A stretch of DNA of 64,000 bases from the NCBI GenBank assembly GCA_041399065.1, contig JAWKTN010000010.1, positions 310,001 through 374,000 of the forward strand, written 5' to 3'. Origin of the DNA: JAGQPD01 sp020426865. Lineage in GTDB: Bacteria > Planctomycetota > Planctomycetia > Pirellulales > Pirellulaceae. A model generated the notes under the pieces. It saw nothing but the letters and a program-made list of their open reading frames with translations. It was not told where the DNA came from and did not search any database. Positions within the stretch are counted from its first letter, which is position 1. The number at the start of each line of letters is the position of its first letter. Shown here piece after piece: positions 1-9,022 of this stretch. The position numbers were made by a program, and so were the translations under genes.

Positions 1-510
1 CAATTGCTGATAAAACACGTACCATTCGTCCTCACCCCAGAAGTCGTCGACCATCATGAAGCCGCCATTGAGCAGATAGTTTCGCATTCCGGCTACTTCA
101 GTTGGTGACAATTCGATATTGCCTGGCTCGAGCAAATAGACAAACGGGTAATTCAAAATCTCCGGATCATCCAGGTCCACGATCACACCATCGGGGTGAA
201 CCTTCAGCGATGTTAGCTGCTGCAGTCGGAACGAGAAATTCAGATCGCTGTCGGGATAGTCCGTTCTCCAGCCTCCCCGACCCCAACCATTTCCGCCCCA
301 TGACGTATATCGGACTCGGGCAAACGTAAAGATATCGTCCCGAAACGCTTCATCGTTCTTCCATTCCGGCACACCACCACGAAACGACCCGGGACGATCG
401 TCCCAGCCTCGCCGGCCGCGGCGCTGTGCCAAGGTTACACCTGCCACTAGCAAGAAGCACAGGCACATGGCGAATGTGCGGCGTCTTGTCCGGGATCCAA
501 TCAGCGTCAT
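1..510 (-). CDS. DUF4159-type exported protein, N-terminal part
   Basis: Reading the minus strand from the ATG at 510 gives an open frame of 170 codons that runs off the window edge. It begins with a signal peptide (MTLIGSRTRRR, then a hydrophobic stretch ending LVAGVTLAQ). The mature part has FTFARVRYTSWGGN, a DLNFSFRLQQLT stretch and FVYLLEPGNIELS followed by MVDDFWGEDEWY. This pattern is known from DUF4159 proteins, common in Planctomycetes and of unknown biochemical role. It starts 11 bp after the stop of the TPR-peptidase gene, so the two probably share a transcript. The C-terminus is outside the window. Confidence 0.75.
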   Translation of the reverse strand, partial: MTLIGSRTRRRTFAMCLCFLLVAGVTLAQRRGRRGWDDRPGSFRGGVPEWKNDEAFRDDIFTFARVRYTSWGGNGWGRGGWRTDYPDSDLNFSFRLQQLTSLKVHPDGVIVDLDDPEILNYPFVYLLEPGNIELSPTEVAGMRNYLLNGGFMMVDDFWGEDEWYVFYQQL

Positions 511-521
511 GCAAATCTCCC

Positions 522-3161
522 TTACTCAGCTTCCGTTTCGGCAGGTGGCGATGACGTTAACGGTAATGACTGCGGCGTGTCGTCGCTCGCCGATTCACGA
601 TCGGCTGTGTCGTCAATGGTCGAATCTGACGGCGTGTCGATAAGCTTCAGCAAGAGCTTCTGAGCCGCTTGATATCGAGGGGCTTCTTCGAGCGCCTGGA
701 GGACATGACGCTTCGCGGCATCCATTTCACCGACTCGATCCAGCGCCTGGGCCAGGCGCAAGTGATTTTCAGCCACGTCCAGCGGTCCCAGCACGTCGAG
801 CACTTCGAGTGCGCGGATGGCCAGGCGATCGTCGTGCGTCGCTTCCGCGGCCTCCGCCAGAGCTCGATGCGGAGCAGGAATCAGCGGGTTGACCGCCAGA
901 AACAGTTCAACATCTTCGACCAATTGCGCCCAGTCGGCGCGCTGGCGGTCGATCTCGATCAATCGTTGCAGGCAGACGAGGTGATCGTCCGTGCGTTCTG
1001 CAAGTGCTCGCCAGGCGGCCTGTTCGGCGTCCATGTTGCCTACCTTGTTTTCCAACGTCGCCAACATCTCGTAGGCACAACCGGCTTCGGCGTGTTCGGA
1101 GAACAATTCGATCATCTGCTCGAGTGTCGAGCGTGCGGCATCCCATTGTTCGCCGGCAATCTGTTTTCTCGCCAACACTTGCAGGCCGCGATAGGCGTGG
1201 GGGTGTTCGCCCGACCAAGTTTCCCATTCGGCCAATGATGCGCTTGTCGGCAAATCTGGTTGTTGCCAGTCGACTTGCGGTGCCAGTTGTTCGGCCCTCT
1301 GGCGGGCGAATGCTGCGAATTCGTCGTCCAGCACGGGAAGCGATCCGGTGTAGCGCTGCAGCGATTCGTTGATCGGCATCCCCGCACCCAAATCCGTGAG
1401 GATGCGTTTAAGGACATCCAAGCCGTAGGTTTCGATGAGGTATTCGACGACGAGTGACGATTCATAATAGGCGAATTGCAGGTGCAGCGGCGAGGAGGGA
1501 TCGAGAAACGCGCCGCTCAATTGGCTGACGGGGGTCAAATCCTCGCCCAGGATCATCTCGCGATAGGTTGGTATCAGTTGCTCGCCCCATGCCCGGTTGG
1601 CCAGCCGCTCTTCGTAAACGGAGATCCCCTCGCTCAACCAGCGGGGCATCTTGTTGTTCGTTTTATGCAGCGTGACGACATGACAGAACTCATGCCACAA
1701 CACGGACTTCCAATTTGATGGCGACTCACCCTGTGATGCGGGGCTGTTCATCGTGATCACCCGGCCAAAGCAGACGCCTAAAAATCCCGCCCCACCCGGT
1801 AACCCGAACGTGCGAATCGCAAAATCTTGCTGGCGGGGAAAAATCTCCACATATATCGGCTCAACCAACTTCGCATCATACTTTTGGCACAACGTTTCTT
1901 TCGCGTTGACCAACAGGTCAAGTACTAGTTCGCCATAGATGCGCGCTTCGCGCGGCGACATGCGTACGACAAATCCGTCGCGACTGAGAATGTCAAATCC
2001 GTCCAATTCGTCGTGCAGTGTCACAAGATTGTGAGCGATCACGCTGTATCCATCGGCCTCGTAGACGGCATTGGCCAGCTCCCAGCCCTCTTGCTCTTCA
2101 CCAAGCCGCAACAGGTCCTGCGATAATTGCAGCCGGGCTGGAACGTAGTTGGCGTTTAGCTTCAGCGCGTCCCGTTGAAACTGTGCCCCTTCCGCGAAGC
2201 GATATTTTTGCGAGAGCTTTTTGCCGATCAGAAACGGAACTTCCGCATTGGCGGACCAGGTGCTGAGCGCCTTCTGCCGGTGCCCTTCGGCTTCGTCCAG
2301 CCTATGGTCCAACAGCGCCAGCACGGCGCGATAAGCCCATGCCGAAGATTGGTGGCCATCGATCGACAGGATCTGGTCGAGGGTGGCCGCCGCGGTCGTG
2401 TAGTCTTCGGCGTCAATTTTTTTGTCGGCGATCCACAGCAACGCTGGAACGTAGTTGGGATTCAATTCCAAAGTTGTCGCTAGTGCCTGGTTGGCTCGCT
2501 GCGAATCGCTCGGGGCAAATGCGCGTGCCAAACCGAATTGCGGCTCGGGATTCTGCGGATCTTTTTCTGCCGCCTTGGCAAAAAAATCGGCCGCCATGGC
2601 AAAGTCCTGTTTGTCCAAAGCCAAATTGGCAACCGCCACGAAACCGTCAGCGAAATTGGGATTCTGACGCGTGATCGGCGTTAGTGCTTCGTCCAGGATG
2701 CGCTTGGGATCGATGTTCAGTGAGATCAGCATCTCAGCAAGCGCCAGCTGATCGGCCGGATTGCGATAGCGATACGCCGACTGCCGAACACGCTCGGCGA
2801 TTTCCTCGACCAACGTCTGGGCCCGCTCCTCTTGGCCATTGCGTCGACAGACGTCACGGCCTAGCCATCGCAAGCGAATGCTATACGAGAGTTTTTCCAG
2901 TGCGGCGTCCAGCGACTTCTGCGCCTGCGTGTACTGACCCGATGCCATCTCCGCCTGCACCTTTAATACAGCCCAGTTTTCACTGAGGTATGTTTCTTCG
3001 ATGGCAGCGGCAACGTACTGAGTACACTCGACATAACGGCCAGATTGGTACAGCTGGCGAGCCTCCAATAGATCGGCGGCGTCGCAGTAGGTTGTCGGGA
3101 AGACGAAGATCGACAGCGCCATCGGCGATAGCAGCGCGATGATAGCATGTCGGACGGGCAT
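522..3161 (-). CDS. TPR-rich exported protein with gluzincin (peptidase MA-like) domain
   Basis: 879 aa from an ATG chosen because a signal peptide follows at once (MPVRHAIIALLSPMALSIFVF...CDAAD); the open frame extends further upstream but has no protein-like character there. The first half is TPR-like helical repeats. Around residue 490 is WHEFCHVV, an HExxH zinc motif, and about 20 residues later WLSEGISVYEE gives the downstream Glu of a gluzincin, as in the peptidase MA-like family. More TPR-like repeats follow, and the tail is rich in Asp, Ser and Pro. It is probably a periplasmic or surface zinc protease or scaffold; the substrate is unknown. The DUF4159 gene follows 11 bp downstream. 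Confidence 0.8.
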   Translation of the reverse strand: MPVRHAIIALLSPMALSIFVFPTTYCDAADLLEARQLYQSGRYVECTQYVAAAIEETYLSENWAVLKVQAEMASGQYTQAQKSLDAALEKLSYSIRLRWLGRDVCRRNGQEERAQTLVEEIAERVRQSAYRYRNPADQLALAEMLISLNIDPKRILDEALTPITRQNPNFADGFVAVANLALDKQDFAMAADFFAKAAEKDPQNPEPQFGLARAFAPSDSQRANQALATTLELNPNYVPALLWIADKKIDAEDYTTAAATLDQILSIDGHQSSAWAYRAVLALLDHRLDEAEGHRQKALSTWSANAEVPFLIGKKLSQKYRFAEGAQFQRDALKLNANYVPARLQLSQDLLRLGEEQEGWELANAVYEADGYSVIAHNLVTLHDELDGFDILSRDGFVVRMSPREARIYGELVLDLLVNAKETLCQKYDAKLVEPIYVEIFPRQQDFAIRTFGLPGGAGFLGVCFGRVITMNSPASQGESPSNWKSVLWHEFCHVVTLHKTNNKMPRWLSEGISVYEERLANRAWGEQLIPTYREMILGEDLTPVSQLSGAFLDPSSPLHLQFAYYESSLVVEYLIETYGLDVLKRILTDLGAGMPINESLQRYTGSLPVLDDEFAAFARQRAEQLAPQVDWQQPDLPTSASLAEWETWSGEHPHAYRGLQVLARKQIAGEQWDAARSTLEQMIELFSEHAEAGCAYEMLATLENKVGNMDAEQAAWRALAERTDDHLVCLQRLIEIDRQRADWAQLVEDVELFLAVNPLIPAPHRALAEAAEATHDDRLAIRALEVLDVLGPLDVAENHLRLAQALDRVGEMDAAKRHVLQALEEAPRYQAAQKLLLKLIDTPSDSTIDDTADRESASDDTPQSLPLTSSPPAETEAE

Positions 3162-3692
3162 GGGTGGGCGCCTGTTGGGGCAGCGGGGAAACCAGGCAAC
3201 CGACGCCGACGAACGAGAGAGACGGTCGTGATTCGGCGGGCCACCTAGCAAATAGTCTATGGTAACCAACCACCAAAGCCAACAGTTTGTTCCGCGAACA
3301 ACTGCAAGAATTCTCGAGAAAAACTCGCGGAACTTTTGCCAAATACTGGTGTTGCGCTGCGGAAAAACGCCCTCCTGCCGCACCCACTTGACGCACAACA
3401 AGAACCCCAAAACCGAGTGCCCGCAAGCGGGGAAAGACTCGTTGTCCTTCTCGGTGTCCTTCAAGAGGTTCCGCGGTGCTAGCATTTGGCCAGACCGCAG
3501 CCATCGTCGAGATTGACGGAAGTCGCCCAAAATGCAAAAACAATTGCCAATCGGAGGGCGTACTAAAACGAAGACGGACGGAGTAGTAAACGGAGTATCT
3601 AGGGAGTTTCTGGCGGAGTATCGAACCGAATAACTGGCTAGATGTCCGTCGCCGGATTTGGAAAGGACCATCGATTACGAAAGGAAGCGAAA
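3162..3692. other. Divergent intergenic region
   Basis: 531 bp between two divergent genes, so promoters for both should lie here. No protein-like frame was seen. The clear structure is the inverted repeat at 3289-3333, annotated separately. No convincing -35/-10 pair could be assigned. Confidence 0.5.
3289..3333. promoter_or_regulatory. Nested inverted repeat between divergent genes
   Basis: The outer arms GTTCCGCGA (3289-3297) and TCGCGGAAC (3325-3333) are perfect 9-bp inverted repeats. Between them is a perfect 10-bp palindrome, TTCTCGAGAA (3311-3320). A TTTTG run follows the right arm. It could be a dimeric operator for one or both genes, or an RNA hairpin; the sequence does not decide. 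Confidence 0.35.
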
Positions 3693-4415
3693 ATGGCTAA
3701 GGATCCTCGAAAGCATCAGAAGAAGATCGAACGTCGGCGAGCAAAGGAGCGGCGGAAGTCGGCGGGAGCGGTAGTTGCTCAGGGGATGGCAGGCCGCATG
3801 ACACGGATTTCTGTTGCGCCGATCTTACACAGTTGTTGCTATGGAGATCTTGACGATCAGGGGATGACTCAGGCGCTGATCAGTCGTCGGCTGCACGGCG
3901 GGGACGTGGCATTTGCGATTTTCCTGCTGGACACCTATTGCTTGGGCGTCAAAGACGTAACGGTCCATATCTTGCCGCGATCGGAATATGATCGAACGGT
4001 CGTTGCCCATTTGGCGAGGGAGTTCGCACCGCAGCCGATGTCACCCAATGCGTTGCGGAAGCTCGTGGAGGGTGCCGTCGAATATGCGCGAAAGTTGGGA
4101 TTCTCGCCGCATCGCGACTATCGCAAGGCCGCGCCGATCTTTGGCGATTTGGACGCCACATCCTGCGGCGAAGAATTTGAGTATGGCAAAGACGGACGCC
4201 CTTTGTACATCAGCGGGCCGAACGAGTCATCGGCAAAGATGCGGGAAATTATCTCGCGATTGGACGATGCTTGCGGCCAGGACGAGTATCGAGTGGTTGC
4301 TCTCGTCGATGGCAATTCGCCTCTATGGGAGGATGCGATGATGGAGGAGGACGACACCACCGCGGAGGACTATGAAGATATAGAGTATGAGGAGACCGAC
4401 CGACTTCGGCGATAA
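3693..4415 (+). CDS. Conserved-looking protein of unknown function
   Basis: 240 aa. The ATG at 3693 is preferred over earlier in-frame starts because AAGGAAG lies just upstream. The N-terminus is very basic (MAKDPRKHQKKIERRRAKERRKS), like a nucleic-acid or ribosome-binding tail. The middle reads as a folded domain with ISRRLHGGDVAFAIFLLD and YCLGVKDVTVH. The last 30 residues are strongly acidic. There is no signal peptide or membrane segment, so it is probably cytoplasmic. I recognise no catalytic motif and give no function. It is divergent from the TPR peptidase and convergent with the esterase. Confidence 0.7.
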   Translation: MAKDPRKHQKKIERRRAKERRKSAGAVVAQGMAGRMTRISVAPILHSCCYGDLDDQGMTQALISRRLHGGDVAFAIFLLDTYCLGVKDVTVHILPRSEYDRTVVAHLAREFAPQPMSPNALRKLVEGAVEYARKLGFSPHRDYRKAAPIFGDLDATSCGEEFEYGKDGRPLYISGPNESSAKMREIISRLDDACGQDEYRVVALVDGNSPLWEDAMMEEDDTTAEDYEDIEYEETDRLRR

Positions 4416-4515
4416 CCGGTACGGTCCGGCCGGATCGGTGCACCGCTCCCTACGTGGGCGCGGCGATTCCGCGTCGATAGGGTTACCAAATATTGTCGGA
4501 GCATTCGGTCATCGG

Positions 4516-5268
4516 TTACGCGACTCGCTTTCGTTCTTGTTCCAAGCGTTCGAAGAGAAAGCGTAACGTCGGTTCGGCCATGGCGCGATAGTATCGAAAG
4601 CCATGGCCGCCGGCGGTGGTATTCAGATCCGATTCGAACGGTACGCCTAGAGCACGCAGTTTCATTGCCAGTCGTTCGGCGCTTTCGAACCAGCGGGAAT
4701 CGGCCGGGTCACAACAGAAGAATTGGTTGCGGGGCCAATTCAAGGGATGAACGTGCAGGGTGGCGGTATCTTGCCGGGCGGTTTCGCGGTCGCCGTACAT
4801 TTCAATCAGGATTTCGTCATCTTCATCCAGTCGATGTTGAAAGTCGATGGCTGGTGCGATTGCGGCAACGACGGGAAACAAGTGTGGCAAGCGGTAGGCG
4901 ATTCGCAATGCCCCTTGTCCTCCCATGCTGGTACCAAACAGTCCGATGCTGGGTGGCCCCGAGCTCCAACGCTGCTGGACGTAATTCCGAACGTGTTGGG
5001 TAACATACTGGTAGGGGCTGATCACGGGATCGAACACCGGCGTGACCCGATCGCTCCACCAAGTGGGTCCGCATTGCGGGCAGACGACGGGAAAACCGTA
5101 GTGTTCGAATTGATCGAGAAACTCGCGCTTGTCGTGGAGTGATTCCAGGTGCACTCCGTGCAAGTAAACCAGCACGTATCGGTGGGGATTAAGGTTGCGC
5201 GGCGTAAAGACATGGCACGCATGTCCATGAAGTTCAATGGAAGACCAGCGATCGTCAGCGTCCGGCAT
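4516..5268 (-). CDS. Alpha/beta-hydrolase (esterase D / prolyl-oligopeptidase-like)
   Basis: 250 aa. The fold is indicated by YVLVYLHGVH (oxyanion-hole region), the nucleophile elbow GTSMGGQGALR with Ser at the GxSxG centre, a later Asp in CCDPADSRWF and a His in GGHGFRYYR. These give a plausible Ser-Asp-His triad in the right order. No signal peptide, so a cytoplasmic esterase or acyl hydrolase is likely; the substrate is unknown. It is transcribed toward the 3693 gene and diverges from hpt. Confidence 0.85.
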   Translation of the reverse strand: MPDADDRWSSIELHGHACHVFTPRNLNPHRYVLVYLHGVHLESLHDKREFLDQFEHYGFPVVCPQCGPTWWSDRVTPVFDPVISPYQYVTQHVRNYVQQRWSSGPPSIGLFGTSMGGQGALRIAYRLPHLFPVVAAIAPAIDFQHRLDEDDEILIEMYGDRETARQDTATLHVHPLNWPRNQFFCCDPADSRWFESAERLAMKLRALGVPFESDLNTTAGGHGFRYYRAMAEPTLRFLFERLEQERKRVA

Positions 5269-5373
5269 GGCGCGATAGGCTCCTGGGGAGAGGGACTTTC
5301 GAATGCCTTTCAGGATACTATAATGCCTCGAAACTAAAAGTCGAACCGTGCGAGTACTGCTGAAGTCACGAAC

Positions 5374-5904
5374 ATGAAAATCCTCTTGGACGAAACGACT
5401 TTACAGGAAGGTGTGCGGCGGATGGCCCGCGACATCACCAGCATTTACGGCGATCGCCCCGTGACGATGATCGGGGTGCTTACGGGGAGTGTCGTATTGG
5501 TGGCCGATTTGATCCGCCAATTGAGCATGCCTTTGCGGGTAGGAGTCGTGCAGGCCAGCAGCTACCGCGGAACAACAACTCGCGGTCACCTCGTCATCAA
5601 CTCCGACCTTATGCCCGACATCACCGGGCGGGACGTGGTGATTGTCGATGATATTTTCGACACGGGTAACACGCTCGTCGAATTGTTGGCGATGATGGAT
5701 CGGCTGGGGCCCATGTCAGTGCGCACGGCAGTATTATTGCGCAAGACGGGGCGGCAGGAAGTGACCTACGAGCCCAACTTCGTGGGGTTCGAGATCCCGG
5801 ACGAATTTGTCGTCGGTTATGGACTGGACTACCATGACGCGTATCGCAACTTGCCGTTTGTGGCGGCGCTCGAGTCGCAAGAAATCGATAGCACGCCGCC
5901 ATGA
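5374..5904 (+). CDS. hpt: Hypoxanthine phosphoribosyltransferase
   Basis: 176 aa, normal length for the family. It carries the PRPP-binding motif VVIVDDIFDTGNTL, the VGVVQASSYRGTTT flexible-loop region and a C-terminal VGYGLDYHDAYRNLPFV stretch, all typical of bacterial Hpt. It converts hypoxanthine or guanine with PRPP to IMP or GMP in purine salvage. The stop overlaps the start of the glycosyltransferase gene by 4 bp (ATGA), so the pair is translationally coupled, though no functional link between them is evident. Confidence 0.95.
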   Translation: MKILLDETTLQEGVRRMARDITSIYGDRPVTMIGVLTGSVVLVADLIRQLSMPLRVGVVQASSYRGTTTRGHLVINSDLMPDITGRDVVIVDDIFDTGNTLVELLAMMDRLGPMSVRTAVLLRKTGRQEVTYEPNFVGFEIPDEFVVGYGLDYHDAYRNLPFVAALESQEIDSTPP

Positions 5905-6923
5905 CGATTCGCGTATTGCACGTACTTGGCGATCTCACCGCGGACGATGTCGTGCGGCGAATGCTGATCCTGGTTCGACGATTGGGCCGGGATGAATTCC
6001 AACACGCGGCGCTGGCCATCCATGGCAATGACCGCGCGATGTCGCATTGCCTGACCGTGCTGCCCACGACGCGACTGCATCGCCATCGCTTTTATCATCT
6101 TTTATGGCCGATGCAATTCCGCCAGTCCATAAAGGAGTACCGTCCGGACGTCCTTCATTGGTGGCGAGCAGGACCGGTCGGCGTGGTCGATCGGTTGTTG
6201 CCATGGTTGATTTCGCATTGCCCAACCGTGCTGTTTGATGCGGATCTTGACGCGTCGAACCGGTGGGACCGGTGGCAGTACGCGAATTGCGTACGCGCTG
6301 GGGAGCTTCACGCTGCCGAACCGCCGCGAGACGGTAACGCAATGGTGGACTTACGACAAGAGCTGGGATTGGATCAACACGTTCGCTTGATTGGTGTCGA
6401 TGAACAACTGGATCTGAAGGGACGATTGAAAGATGCCATCTGGGTGGCAGATTTGCTGAAAGTGCTTCATGACGACGTCCATCTGATCATCGCTGGCCAG
6501 GGAGCATTGCGGTGGCAGCTCGGACGGTTCCGCTACCAATGTCACATCGAAGACCGCGTACACTTCGTCGGTTCCGCGCTGGGATGGAACTCGCAGTTTG
6601 TGTCACAGCTCAATCTCTGGTGGTCCCTCGGAACCCGCTCGCTGCCGTCGGTGGCGTTGTGCGAAGCGTTGACGGCCGGCCTGCCAGTGATTGCTAGCGA
6701 CACACCAGCACATCGTGAAGTAATTGAGGACGGCGTCAACGGGATTCTGGTACCGGTTGGGAACCGTGCGAATGTGGCACGACAAAGTGAGCGACTGCTG
6801 CAGGACCAGACGATCGCCCGCCAAATCGGCGACGATGCGCGCCATCGAGCGCAGTCAACGTTCGCCGCGGCAGGGGCCATAGACGCGTATCGTCAGCTGT
6901 ATCGTGAATTGGCACGCAGATAA
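5901..6923 (+). CDS. Glycosyltransferase, GT4-like
   Basis: 340 aa, starting inside the hpt stop region. It has an N-terminal Rossmann start (MTIRVLHVLGDLTADDVVRRM), a mid-protein strand LIIAGQGALRWQL and the GT-B acceptor pattern SVALCEALTAGLPVIASDTPAHREVIEDGVNGILVPVGN, which holds the donor-binding Glu and the loop typical of family 4. It probably transfers a nucleotide-sugar residue to a lipid or polysaccharide. It is somewhat short for GT4 and the middle is divergent, so donor and acceptor cannot be inferred. Confidence 0.85.
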   Translation: MTIRVLHVLGDLTADDVVRRMLILVRRLGRDEFQHAALAIHGNDRAMSHCLTVLPTTRLHRHRFYHLLWPMQFRQSIKEYRPDVLHWWRAGPVGVVDRLLPWLISHCPTVLFDADLDASNRWDRWQYANCVRAGELHAAEPPRDGNAMVDLRQELGLDQHVRLIGVDEQLDLKGRLKDAIWVADLLKVLHDDVHLIIAGQGALRWQLGRFRYQCHIEDRVHFVGSALGWNSQFVSQLNLWWSLGTRSLPSVALCEALTAGLPVIASDTPAHREVIEDGVNGILVPVGNRANVARQSERLLQDQTIARQIGDDARHRAQSTFAAAGAIDAYRQLYRELARR

Positions 6924-7102
6924 AGCCACTCGTTCTTCGACCATCGGGTTGGAATTATTTTCCGGCATGGTCGATGTAGGAAATGGCGGAGGCATTGGCC
7001 GCAATTAGTTGTTCTTTAGGCCTTTAGCATCGGTGCTGAAGTGTTAGAATGCACGGGTTAGCACGGTTGTGATCGCGGTCGATTTTTCTACGGAGTACGA
7101 AA

Positions 7103-8359
7103 ATGCGTGACTGTTTGGCCGTCGTACTGGCTGGGGGTAAGGGATCTCGTCTGGAACCACTGACCCGGGATCGGGCCAAGCCCGCCGTACCTTTCGGTGG
7201 GGCCTATCGGATCGTCGATTTCGTGCTGTCGAATTGCTTGAACAGCGGTTTGCGCCAGCTATTGGTGCTAACGCAATATAAGGCGATGAGCTTGGACAGG
7301 CACATCAACTTAGGTTGGCGTCGATACTTTTGCAGTGAGCTTGGCGAATTCATCGACGTAGTGCCACCGCAGCAACGGATTGACGAAAACTGGTATCAAG
7401 GAACCGCCGATGCGGTCTACCAGAATATCTATGCGATTGAAAAAGTCCGGCCGAAATACGTCGTGATCCTCGCCGGGGACCACATCTATAAGATGGACTA
7501 CGGTCAGATGCTGGAATTTCACAAGGAGAACAACTCCGATCTGACGATCGGTGCCTTGCGGGTGACGCCCCAGGAAGCACGGCAATTTGGCGTAATGCAG
7601 GTGGATACAGAAAGTCGCATTGCAGGTTTCCAGGAAAAACCTGCGCAGCCGTTGACCATCCCCGGCGACCCGAGCCACTGCCTGGCATCGATGGGCATCT
7701 ACATCTTCAATTCTCGGTTTTTGTTCGACAAGTTGTTGGAGGATGCGAATAGTCCGACGAGCACCCACGATTTTGGACGGGACCTGATTCCATCGGTCAT
7801 CGATACCCATCGCGTGTTTGCCTTTCCGTTCCGCGACGAGAACCGAAAGGGAGACGCTTATTGGCGCGACGTCGGAACACTGGATGCCTATTATGAGGCA
7901 AACATGGATCTCGTGGCCGTCGATCCGTTGCTGAACATGTACGACAGTCACTGGCCGATCCGCGCCTTTCAGCCGAACTTGCCGCCTCCCAAGTTCGTGT
8001 TCCGCTCGACGGGCGACGAGGATCGCTGTGGGATGGCCATGGACAGCATTGTTTGCCTTGGCAGCATTGTCTCTGGCGGGCATGTCGAACACAGTATTTT
8101 GGGTCCGAATGTGCGGGTCAATAGTTATGCACGCGTTGAGGATTCCATTCTACTTAAGGATGTCGATATTGGCCGGCGCGCGCGCGTGCGGCGGGCCATC
8201 ATCGACAAGGGTGTCCGCATTCCGCCGGGGGTGAGTGTCGGCTACGACATGGACGAGGACATTGCCAATGGATTCACTGTTACGGAAAGTGGAATCGTCG
8301 TGATTTCCAGCGGCGAGGGTGCCGAGCAGCTGGCACACTTGCAGCCGAACGTGGCGTGA
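7103..8359 (+). CDS. glgC: Glucose-1-phosphate adenylyltransferase
   Basis: 418 aa, full length. It opens with the nucleotidyltransferase signature LAVVLAGGKGSRLEPLT, then PAVPFGGAYRIVDFVLSN, ILAGDHIYKMDY and YWRDVGTLDAYYEAN, and ends in a left-handed beta-helix region (VEHSILGPNVRVNSYARVEDS). It makes ADP-glucose from ATP and glucose-1-phosphate, the committed step of glycogen synthesis. A GGAG sequence sits 7 bp before the ATG. Its stop overlaps the possible GTG start of the next gene. No other glycogen gene is in the window. Confidence 0.96.
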   Translation: MRDCLAVVLAGGKGSRLEPLTRDRAKPAVPFGGAYRIVDFVLSNCLNSGLRQLLVLTQYKAMSLDRHINLGWRRYFCSELGEFIDVVPPQQRIDENWYQGTADAVYQNIYAIEKVRPKYVVILAGDHIYKMDYGQMLEFHKENNSDLTIGALRVTPQEARQFGVMQVDTESRIAGFQEKPAQPLTIPGDPSHCLASMGIYIFNSRFLFDKLLEDANSPTSTHDFGRDLIPSVIDTHRVFAFPFRDENRKGDAYWRDVGTLDAYYEANMDLVAVDPLLNMYDSHWPIRAFQPNLPPPKFVFRSTGDEDRCGMAMDSIVCLGSIVSGGHVEHSILGPNVRVNSYARVEDSILLKDVDIGRRARVRRAIIDKGVRIPPGVSVGYDMDEDIANGFTVTESGIVVISSGEGAEQLAHLQPNVA

Positions 8360-8742
8360 ATCCAGAGACCGTTATGAGTGGCAATGACCGCGAGACATCG
8401 ATTGACGAATTGAAGCAACTGGTCGAACAATTCGTCAGCCAACGGGATTGGCATCAGTTTCACGCTCCCAAGAATCTGTCCATGGCCCTGGCAATTGAAG
8501 CTGCCGAGTTGATGGAGCATTTTCAGTGGATTTCTACCGAAGAGTCTCGCCAGCTGGCGGCGGGCGATGTCCAGCGGCTTCAGCCCGTGCGTGAAGAGTT
8601 GGCCGATTGCATTTGCTACTGCCTGGCGTTGGCCAACGAAATGCAAATCGATATCGCCACGGCAGTGCGCGACAAAATGGTCAAGAACGCGATCAAATAT
8701 CCCGCCGACCAGTTCCGCGGTCGATACGGTGCGGATGCGTAA
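8356..8742 (+). CDS. MazG-like nucleotide pyrophosphohydrolase
   Basis: 128 aa from the overlapping GTG at 8356, or 122 aa from the ATG at 8374. It matches the all-alpha NTP pyrophosphatase type: FHAPKNLSMALAIEAAELMEHFQW carries the ExxE metal ligands, and EELADCICYCLALANEMQID supplies the second ExxD helix. These enzymes hydrolyse dCTP or other NTPs to the monophosphate, usually as a house-cleaning role. It overlaps glgC by 4 bp, suggesting co-translation. A palindromic repeat starts right after the stop. Confidence 0.85.
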   Translation: MNPETVMSGNDRETSIDELKQLVEQFVSQRDWHQFHAPKNLSMALAIEAAELMEHFQWISTEESRQLAAGDVQRLQPVREELADCICYCLALANEMQIDIATAVRDKMVKNAIKYPADQFRGRYGADA

Positions 8743-8743
8743 A

Positions 8744-8766
8744 CGTCCCACGGCTGTCCCAGCCGT
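8744..8766. repeat. Extragenic palindrome, copy 1
   Basis: The core CGGCTGTCCCAGCCG lies 8 bp after the stop of the MazG-like gene. It is preceded by CGTCCCA and followed about 14 bp later by a second palindrome, GCCGGCACAGCCGGC. A near-identical element sits in the same position after another gene at 28848-28870, and a weaker variant lies at 21948-21966. Role probably terminator-like or a REP-type repeat. Confidence 0.6.
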
Positions 8767-9022
8767 TGGGGGCACATAGCCGGCACAGCCGGCAGGACCA
8801 TCCGGGGACAGCTCGACCAACCATCTCAGCCCCTTCAATCGCTACCGCTTCGCGCGCAGCGTGCGAAGGAATATGCACTGTGTCTCAACCGTGCGTGAGA
8901 GGGCGTCCGATGTTAAGCCTTAGCGATCGCGGACTATCTACAGCTTGCGCAATTGGTGGCGGTTGATTCGGAAACGGCGGTCGCGGATCGAGAAACACTC
9001 AAGAGACCTGAGAGGCTGTTCC

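Noticed and set aside
522..3671. Full 1049-codon reading of the TPR-peptidase frame
   Set aside because: The first 170 codons lack protein character and precede a clear signal peptide, so the start was moved to 3161.
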